A stretch of DNA of 11,550 nt, from contig CAJUQZ010000140.1 of NCBI GenBank assembly GCA_910588755.1, forward strand, positions 1-11,550, written 5' to 3'. Source of the DNA: an uncultured Lachnospiraceae bacterium (GTDB lineage: Bacteria; Bacillota; Clostridia; Lachnospirales; Lachnospiraceae). The notes under the pieces are model-generated. The model did not search any database. It was not told where the DNA came from and saw nothing but the letters and a program-made list of their open reading frames with translations. Of the stretch, positions 6,521 to 11,550 are shown piece after piece (the stretch's first letter is position 1; the number at the start of each line of letters is the position of its first letter). The translations under genes were made by a program, and so were the position numbers.

Positions 6521-8278
6521 ATGACAAAAAAATTTTTGCTTGTCAGCCTGGCAATGGGTGTGATGATTCTTGCTGCCTGTACGAAGGCACCAGGGAATGG
6601 TGGAGCACAGCAGCAGGATGTTAGTACAGATGAAAATATCGAGAGGGAGGCGTGTGTATCTATGGAATCAGGAGAAAACGTACAGATGGATAAGCGGCAA
6701 TGTGCCAAGGAACTGTATGCCATGCTTGGACAGATCATAGCAGATGGCGAGGAGGAGGATGCATGGGGAGGGGAAGTGCTGCTTGAATTTTATTTATTGT
6801 TTATGGAGGATCTGTATCCTGCACAGAGCGAGAGACCTGAATGGGTGTTCATGTTTGGGCAGTTATATAACTGGCAGTTTATGTCTTTTCACGAAGGGGT
6901 AGATACGTTCTACACAAATTTTTATGAATCAGATGTGGAGAACGGTATTCAGAGAATGTCGGATTGTCTGTACCAGCATGGATATCAGGAGATTTCAAAA
7001 TGGTATGATTATGGAATGTTTGATTATAGCCTGTATCCCGAATTGGGATATCCTGCGGAATATTACAATAGAATGGCGGAGATTGACACATGGATTGGCG
7101 AGCATATATCTGCGGTATGGCACGTATATCTGGAATTATTGCTGGAGCATAAGGAGGAAGTCTTGGCGGCTGCTGCAGGCTGGGTGCCTGACTGTAGGAT
7201 AAAGGAGGAGATGACGCAAAAGGAGTATGTACCAGAGGCATCAGAGCAGCAAAAGGAAACGGCGGCATTTCTTTCCACAGTAAATCTTGTCACAGGGGCT
7301 GATACGAAACGGTATGATACGATGTCGTATGTGGAGGTTTCGGAGATTGACCAGGATTTGGTGTCACAGATGGCTAGGACGCAGCGGCTGCGCTTTATAC
7401 AGACCACGGAAGCCTTCCCGAGGGAAGCGCTGCAGCTTCTGGACGAGAAGCTGTTTGCAGTACGTGGGGATATTATGCTGCGCCTTTATGGTTTGCAGGA
7501 TGGAGATCTGAAGCGTTTTGAGGATATGGTACATGTACGAAGGCTTCATTTGGACGGGATGGAGGATCTTGAAAATATCGAAGTGCTCTCCAGGTTTGGG
7601 GAACTGGAGGAGTTAGAGCTGCATCTGCCCGGACGAAGCGATTACAGTTTTGTGAACAGGCTGTCACCAGGACTAGAGAAGCTTACATTGCATGTGGACT
7701 TTTCAAAAGATGGTGTCACTTTTGGGGATGGTCTGACGGGAGTGGAACTGGATTATGATGATGGGGCTGTTTCCCTGTATGAGCTGAAATGGCTGCTAAG
7801 TTTTCCGAATTTGCAGTACTTTTATATTGGCTCTTCCTCACAGCACATTGAGTTTCTGATACGGGAGGATGCCGTCAGGGAGCTCGTGTTATGTGAGATG
7901 CCCTGTCCATCGCTAGAGGTGCTGCGGATGCTGGATGTGCAGAGCGTGATCGTGCACCAGGGGAATGTGCAGAAAGCGGAGGCAGACAGGACACTGGAGA
8001 GGCTATGGCAGCAGGAGTCCCTGCAGGAGATTGAGTTTGTGCGGATTGCAGACATTGACCATCTGGAATTTCCTGAAAATATGTCCGTCTTGCGCAAACT
8101 GACACTGCGCAGTCTGCCAGGGCTAGCCAGCCTGCCACATTTTCCAGAGGGGCAGAAGCTGGCAGAGCTTGCGGTATATGACTGTGAAAAACTGACAGAT
8201 CTGTCAGCAGTCAGTGAGATTGCACAGCATTGGTGCGTTCACCAGTATTCTGCTGTGGCAGAGGATGATGTCGAGTAA
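6521..8278 (+). CDS. Large lipoprotein with leucine-rich-repeat-like C-terminal half
   Basis: A 585-residue secreted, membrane-anchored protein of unknown function. The N-terminus is a lipoprotein signal: MTKK, a hydrophobic core, then lipobox LAAC with the lipidated cysteine at residue 20. Residues about 22-240 are acidic and rich in aromatic residues (many Y, W, F), with no motif I know. From about 290 to 575, short irregular leucine-rich units recur (LKRFEDMVHVRRLHLDGME, LSRFGELEELELHLP, LEKLTLHV, LRKLTLRSLPGLASL). These resemble solenoid LRR strands of 20-25 residues. A gap of 71 bp separates it from NhaC. Its TAA is part of the TAAGGAG ribosome binding site of the RNA ligase gene, so the two are probably co-transcribed. 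The ribosome binding site (GGGGCAGG) is rather weak. A role in binding an external ligand or surface partner is a guess. Confidence 0.7.
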   Translation: MTKKFLLVSLAMGVMILAACTKAPGNGGAQQQDVSTDENIEREACVSMESGENVQMDKRQCAKELYAMLGQIIADGEEEDAWGGEVLLEFYLLFMEDLYPAQSERPEWVFMFGQLYNWQFMSFHEGVDTFYTNFYESDVENGIQRMSDCLYQHGYQEISKWYDYGMFDYSLYPELGYPAEYYNRMAEIDTWIGEHISAVWHVYLELLLEHKEEVLAAAAGWVPDCRIKEEMTQKEYVPEASEQQKETAAFLSTVNLVTGADTKRYDTMSYVEVSEIDQDLVSQMARTQRLRFIQTTEAFPREALQLLDEKLFAVRGDIMLRLYGLQDGDLKRFEDMVHVRRLHLDGMEDLENIEVLSRFGELEELELHLPGRSDYSFVNRLSPGLEKLTLHVDFSKDGVTFGDGLTGVELDYDDGAVSLYELKWLLSFPNLQYFYIGSSSQHIEFLIREDAVRELVLCEMPCPSLEVLRMLDVQSVIVHQGNVQKAEADRTLERLWQQESLQEIEFVRIADIDHLEFPENMSVLRKLTLRSLPGLASLPHFPEGQKLAELAVYDCEKLTDLSAVSEIAQHWCVHQYSAVAEDDVE

Positions 8279-8287
8279 GGAGAATAT

Positions 8288-9784
8288 ATGATACATAAAA
8301 TAGAATGGAAGGATAGAAAGAATGAGATAACCTGTTATCTAGCAGAGGTCGCCGCGCCGGATAAAAATGCGATGGCAGAGCTGCATCAGATGACTGCATT
8401 GGAGGAGACGCTCGAAAGGCTAAAGTCGGCAGGCTATTTTCATGAGGCTGCGCCAAATATTGAGCGGCTGATTCTGACGCCGGATTTCCATAAGGGCGCC
8501 GGGATTCCAATAGGGACAGTGATGATGACAAAGGGCTTTGTGGTTCCGCAGGCGATGGGGAATGATATTAACTGCGGTATGCGGTTTTACACGACAGACT
8601 TGTCAGAAGATAAGCTTCAGGAAAAGCTTCCTGAATTGGCGGGGAAAATCCGTCATATCTTCTTTGAGGGCGGCAGGCAGATCCCAATGACGGGGCGTCA
8701 GCGGGAGGCGCTGTTTCGCTATGGGCTTGAGGGACTGCTCGAAACGCACCAGGATGCCGGAAAAAGTGGTCTGTGGAAGTATTATGATCCAAAAGTGCAG
8801 GAGAAATGGCTGGACAGGACAGTGTTTCGCGGCAGTCTCGAGGTCGAGGCTACAGAGGGACTGGAGGATTTTATCGGCAGTTATGACCAGTTGACTTATG
8901 ATGACCAGATCGGGACGATTGGCGGGGGAAATCATTTTCTGGAGGTGCAGCGGGTCGCAGAGATTTATGATGGCCAGACCGCAAATGCGTGGAACCTGAA
9001 AAAAGGCGCTGTGGTGGTGATGCTGCACACAGGCTCCCTGACGATCGGGCATCACAGCGGTTTGCTGAACCGCGAAATCTGTCAGGACATCTATCCGGCA
9101 GGACTGGCGCACCCGGAGAATAAGATTTATCCGATACCAGCGTATTGTAAGATGCAGAATGCGTGGACACGGTTTTGGTCTGTTTCTGGCAATGCTGCGA
9201 ATTTTGGATTTGCCAACCGTATGTTCCTCGGATTTATGATTCAGGAGGTTTTCGCGCAGGTACTGGGTGCATGCGCGATGACGCTTTTATATGATGCACC
9301 GCACAATTATATCTGGGAAAAAAGGATTGGCAGTGAAGTGTACTATATCCATCGGAAAGGGGCCTGCTGCGCTGGTGGCTGTGAGGAGATGGAAGGGACA
9401 GAGTTTGCCTATTATGGGGAGCCTGTGATGATTCCTGGTTCTATGGGAAGCTCTAGTTACTTGCTTCGGGGCCTTGGGAATCCAGATGCGCTCTGGAGCG
9501 CAAGCCACGGCGCCGGGCGCAGAAAATCCCGCGGGGACGCGATCAGGGGAAATGATGAGGCATTTCGTCAGTTTATGGAAAAATTTCATGTCATCACGCC
9601 AATTGATCCTGACCGCATGGACTTAAAGGGAAGGGCGGATATTCTCAAAAAGTGGGAGGAGACGGTTCGGGCAGAGGCACCCTATGCCTACAAGGATATC
9701 GACGAAGTCATCGCGGTGCACACAACGCATGGAATGGCGTCGCCAGTGGCACGAATGGAGCCGGTATTTACAGTGAAAAGCTAA
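8288..9784 (+). CDS. rtcB: RtcB-family RNA ligase (RtcB2-like)
   Basis: A 498-residue cytoplasmic RNA ligase. RtcB joins RNA 2',3'-cyclic phosphate (or 3'-phosphate) ends to 5'-OH ends using GTP and Mn2+. All catalytic blocks are visible: HKGAGIPIGT (68-77), GNDINCGMR with D93 and metal ligand C96, GTIGGGNHFLEV with N215 and H216, LHTGSLTIGHH with H247, APHN with H339, PGSMGSSSYLLRG (383-395), SHGAGRRKSR with the guanylylated H407, and the AYKDIDEVI...SPVARMEPV ending (467-493). The variants GNDINCGMR and LHTGS, and the extra length over short RtcB1 enzymes, point to the bacterial RtcB2 type, which elsewhere often pairs with the release-factor homologue PrfH. No prfH lies beside it. A short cysteine-rich stretch (RKGACCAGGC, 356-365) is notable. 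TAAGGAG overlaps the previous stop. Archease is also absent from the window. Confidence 0.93.
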   Translation: MIHKIEWKDRKNEITCYLAEVAAPDKNAMAELHQMTALEETLERLKSAGYFHEAAPNIERLILTPDFHKGAGIPIGTVMMTKGFVVPQAMGNDINCGMRFYTTDLSEDKLQEKLPELAGKIRHIFFEGGRQIPMTGRQREALFRYGLEGLLETHQDAGKSGLWKYYDPKVQEKWLDRTVFRGSLEVEATEGLEDFIGSYDQLTYDDQIGTIGGGNHFLEVQRVAEIYDGQTANAWNLKKGAVVVMLHTGSLTIGHHSGLLNREICQDIYPAGLAHPENKIYPIPAYCKMQNAWTRFWSVSGNAANFGFANRMFLGFMIQEVFAQVLGACAMTLLYDAPHNYIWEKRIGSEVYYIHRKGACCAGGCEEMEGTEFAYYGEPVMIPGSMGSSSYLLRGLGNPDALWSASHGAGRRKSRGDAIRGNDEAFRQFMEKFHVITPIDPDRMDLKGRADILKKWEETVRAEAPYAYKDIDEVIAVHTTHGMASPVARMEPVFTVKS

Positions 9785-9793
9785 GCTGCCAGT

Positions 9794-9892
9794 ATGACAC
9801 AGGTTGTAATATGGGGTTCTGATGATTTTTGGCTGGAGATACAGCAGAAAAAGGAGCGGGTTGACGTGTATCATCGGAAAGGAAGAAAATAG
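9794..9892 (+). CDS. Possible 32-residue small ORF after rtcB
   Basis: ATG 9794 to TAG 9890-9892 gives a charged peptide beginning MTQVVIWGSDDFWLEIQQ. It is in the same frame as rtcB, 9 bases after that stop, with no good ribosome binding site. I see no similarity to the C-terminus of PrfH as I remember it. It could be a remnant of a gene lost between rtcB and the DIP1984 gene, a readthrough extension, or chance. Confidence 0.25.
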   Translation: MTQVVIWGSDDFWLEIQQKKERVDVYHRKGRK

Positions 9893-9926
9893 GCCAAATG
9901 ATGTATTTTGATTGGAGGAACAGGGA

Positions 9927-10382
9927 ATGAAACTTGCGGAGGCATTACAGGAGCGGGCGGACATTAACCGGAAGCTCGAGCAGTTAAAGGTTCGGCTGAA
10001 CAATAATGTGCTGGTACAGAAGGGTGAAAAGACAGCGGAGGACCCAGAAAAGCTCAAACAGGAACTAGACTGCTGCCTTGAGCGACTGGCGTATCTGATT
10101 GCCCAGATTAATAAGACGAATTGCGAGACGAAGATCGACGGACAGACGTTGACAGAGATCATTGCAAGAAAAGATGCGCTTTCGCTAAAGATCCATTTGT
10201 ATAAGGATATCGTTTATGCTGGCAGTCAGGCGTCTTATCGGGCGAGAAACACTGAAATTAAAATAAGACCTGCCATTTCTGTTGCTGACTGGCAGGCGGA
10301 GATTGACAAAATTGCAGGACAACTGCGGCTGTTGGACAATAAGCTGCAGGAAACCAACTGGAAAACAGAGTTGATTGAATAA
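9927..10382 (+). CDS. DIP1984-family protein (helical, function unknown)
   Basis: A 151-residue soluble, mostly helical protein. The family signature is near perfect: start MKLAEALQERADINRKLEQL, then RLNNN.LVQ.GE (about 27-37), EDP..L..ELD..L, LI.QINKTN (about 63-72), the IDGQTLTE block, SEIKI-like NTEIKIRP, and an ending DNKLQETNW.TEL. DIP1984 family members (also annotated septicolysin) have no proven biochemical role that I know of; coiled-coil helices dominate the sequence. ATG 9927 was chosen because GGAGG (9914-9918) is 8 nt upstream; a TTG at 9912 overlaps that site. It lies 142 bp after rtcB and just before a tRNA-like RNA candidate, so a role in RNA repair, for example binding or presenting RNA to the ligase, is an inference from neighbourhood only. 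Confidence 0.88.
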   Translation: MKLAEALQERADINRKLEQLKVRLNNNVLVQKGEKTAEDPEKLKQELDCCLERLAYLIAQINKTNCETKIDGQTLTEIIARKDALSLKIHLYKDIVYAGSQASYRARNTEIKIRPAISVADWQAEIDKIAGQLRLLDNKLQETNWKTELIE

Positions 10383-10385
10383 AAA

Positions 10386-10503
10386 GCTTGTTAGCAGAGA
10401 CGCAGTGAATGTCACGCGGCGACAGCGCAAGTCGCAGCATGGTCCGCACGACAGAGCACGTGCTGGGGTTCGAATCCCCATAGAATGGTTATGCTCCAAC
10501 AGC
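10386..10503 (+). ncRNA. tRNA-like structured RNA candidate downstream of rtcB-DIP1984
   Basis: A perfect T-arm is present: TGGGG (10464-10468), loop TTCGAAT, CCCCA (10476-10480). Around it, GCATGGTC (10437-10444) pairs with GGTTATGC (10487-10494, three G-U pairs) as an acceptor-like stem, followed by TCCA (10495-10498), like a discriminator base plus CCA. Inside is a 5-bp hairpin GCACG/CGTGC (10446-10450/10459-10463). Upstream are two adjacent hairpins: 10401-10418 (7 bp, one bulged A) and 10419-10435, the latter a 5-bp stem with a 7-nt loop like an anticodon arm but lacking U33. GCTTGTT (10386-10392, one bulge) pairs with AACAGC (10498-10503) and closes the whole. Six extra bases (10481-10486) separate T-arm from acceptor, so it is not a normal tRNA. 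Orientation and 5'/3' ends are inferred. Confidence 0.65.
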
Positions 10504-10615
10504 GTACAAATGTAATGTGATAAATTATTGTTATTACCAGACATTGGGCGGCTCTGTGAGGGTGGGAAAGGGGAAAAACAGAAGGAAAGAAAAAATAAGA
10601 GATGGAGGAAAGAAT

Positions 10616-11263
10616 ATGAAATATGTAGTCAAAAACAAACAGGATCTGGATGCGCTGTTGGAGGAGCAATGTACACAGGAACACAAAATAGAAGATGACT
10701 GGGAGTGGGAAGGCCAAAAATGGTATGGCTGCGATGCAATTATTTTGGATGCAAAAGGAAAGTGGTTTGACAAAAATATTGTCACAAAACTAAGTATCTG
10801 GGAGGGAAGTGTGGTTCAGGGCATACCAGTTATGAAAATAAAGCCTGAAGACAGTCAAAGGGTAAAAAACACCATTCAATATATTCAGGAAAATTTTGAC
10901 CATATTTACCAGACAATGTTGGAAGCGCTGCTGCCGTGGCTAATGCAGTATGAAGCGACAGATGATGAAACAGATGAATTAATTACGACGGCCGAACAGC
11001 TTCATAATATCCGCATTTCACGGGAAATCGCGGGGATGGAGGCGGCGTGTATCAGACATCTCCAGCTGAACTGTCAATATCAGAAGGACGATATGGTGGT
11101 CTATTCTTTGATTTTTACCTGTGATTGTGCTGATGATGGATTTGAAGTAGTGTTTTGGAAAGACAAAGTAATATTCTATTTAGATGGAAACACAGAGGAG
11201 CAAATCTTTGATTTTGCAGATTATATTGAATGGCCGGACTGCCTTGAAAGGGGTAAGGCGTAA
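10616..11263 (+). CDS. Acidic hypothetical protein
   Basis: A 215-residue soluble protein that I do not recognise. It is acidic and rich in aromatic residues, with no signal peptide or membrane segment. Two parts can be seen. An N-terminal part (1-75) begins MKYVVKNKQDLDALLEEQ and has a WEWEGQKWYGCDAIILD strand region. The remainder starts with a helical stretch (about 78-140) and ends with alternating strands (VVYSLIFTCDC, FEVVFWKDKVIFYLDG) before a short helix. Size, charge and fold pattern resemble immunity-type or DUF proteins of Clostridia, but no motif proves this. GGAGG (10604-10608) sits 7 nt before ATG 10616, which fixes the start over an earlier in-frame ATG at 10517. No terminator separates it from the nucleoside phosphorylase gene 27 bp later, so the two may be co-transcribed. 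Confidence 0.6.
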   Translation: MKYVVKNKQDLDALLEEQCTQEHKIEDDWEWEGQKWYGCDAIILDAKGKWFDKNIVTKLSIWEGSVVQGIPVMKIKPEDSQRVKNTIQYIQENFDHIYQTMLEALLPWLMQYEATDDETDELITTAEQLHNIRISREIAGMEAACIRHLQLNCQYQKDDMVVYSLIFTCDCADDGFEVVFWKDKVIFYLDGNTEEQIFDFADYIEWPDCLERGKA

Positions 11264-11290
11264 GGATTTTAGCAGAAAGGTGGCAGTATT

Positions 11291-11550
11291 ATGAGAATGT
11301 ATGACCTTATTATGAAAAAGCGTGGTGGCGGCATATTAAATAATGAGGAAATCCGTTTTATGATACAGGGATATACAAAGGGTGACATCCCCGATTATCA
11401 GATGGCTGCGATGATGATGGCCATTTATTTCAGGGGAATGAACGCAGACGAGACGCTGGCGCTGACGATGGAGATGGCACAGAGCGGTGACATGCGCGAC
11501 CTGGGCGGTATTCAGGGCGTGAAGGTTGACAAGCATTCTACGGGCGGTGT
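11291..11550 (+). CDS. pdp: Pyrimidine-nucleoside phosphorylase, N-terminal part (continues past the window)
   Basis: The first 86 complete codons are visible, and the gene runs off the right edge. The protein begins MRMYDLIMKKRGGG, with EEIRFMIQGYTKGDIPDYQMAA, MMMAIYFRGMNADET, then VKDKHSTGG-like VKVDKHSTGG (about residues 76-85). That last block is the phosphate-binding signature of the thymidine/pyrimidine-nucleoside phosphorylase family. The enzyme splits uridine, deoxyuridine or thymidine with phosphate into the base and (deoxy)ribose-1-phosphate in cytoplasmic nucleoside salvage. The MRMYD start and clostridial setting favour Pdp over DeoA, but they cannot be told apart for certain from this end. 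The ribosome binding site is AAAGGTGG about 8 nt upstream. It follows the acidic hypothetical gene by 27 bp. Confidence 0.88.
   Translation, partial: MRMYDLIMKKRGGGILNNEEIRFMIQGYTKGDIPDYQMAAMMMAIYFRGMNADETLALTMEMAQSGDMRDLGGIQGVKVDKHSTGG

Noticed and set aside
9794..9892. Remnant of prfH after rtcB
   Set aside because: The peptide does not match the PrfH C-terminal ending as I remember it (IERGNP-type), nor its GGQ region, so no family claim was made.
10437..10498. A standard tRNA gene ending in CCA
   Set aside because: The T-arm is canonical and TCCA follows the acceptor-like stem. However, there is no full cloverleaf, the T-arm is separated from the acceptor strand by six bases, and no anticodon loop with U33 lies in the right place.
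1..11550. CRISPR array or intact insertion sequence
   Set aside because: No regularly spaced short repeats with spacers and no complete transposase with terminal inverted repeats were seen.

Overview
The window looks like the chromosome of a Gram-positive anaerobe of the Clostridia, most likely a Lachnospiraceae-type gut bacterium. The reasons are strong AGGAGG-type ribosome binding sites, sigma-A promoters with 17-bp spacers, and gene families common in that group (Rpn-type nuclease tail, AraC/GyrI-like regulator, NhaC, Pdp). This is inferred from style and families, not from a database match. Both ends are cut inside genes.

Left part (1-3210), an accessory-looking patchwork: the tail of an Rpn/PD-(D/E)XK transposase-nuclease protein with a terminator; a 354-bp gene-poor stretch holding two diverged 50-bp repeats exactly 160 bp apart; an AraC-family regulator with a GyrI-like effector domain; a 56-codon remnant of an N-acetylmuramoyl-L-alanine amidase, in frame just after the AraC stop; a short segment with several hand-foldable stems; and, on the minus strand, a TetR-CPBP protease operon with an ATGA overlap, a consensus promoter and a probable palindromic operator.

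Middle (3312-8278): a plus-strand operon with a clear promoter encodes an aminoglycoside 6-adenylyltransferase-like protein and an unrecognised P-loop kinase 12 bp behind it, a possible small-molecule modification pair. Then come a NhaC-family Na+/H+ antiporter and a large lipoprotein with a leucine-rich-repeat-like C-terminal half. The lipoprotein's stop codon overlaps the ribosome binding site of the next gene.

Right part (8276-11550), the most interesting: an RtcB-family RNA ligase of the bacterial RtcB2-like type, then a DIP1984-family coiled-coil protein, then a roughly 118-nt non-coding segment. That segment has a perfect tRNA T-arm, an acceptor-like stem ending in TCCA, and further hairpins enclosed by an outer helix. 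It is not a normal tRNA gene. An RNA ligase, a small helical protein and a tRNA-like RNA together suggest an RNA-repair module, analogous in layout to Salmonella-type rtcB operons that carry tRNA-mimicking Y RNAs. An unrecognised acidic protein and the start of pyrimidine-nucleoside phosphorylase close the window.
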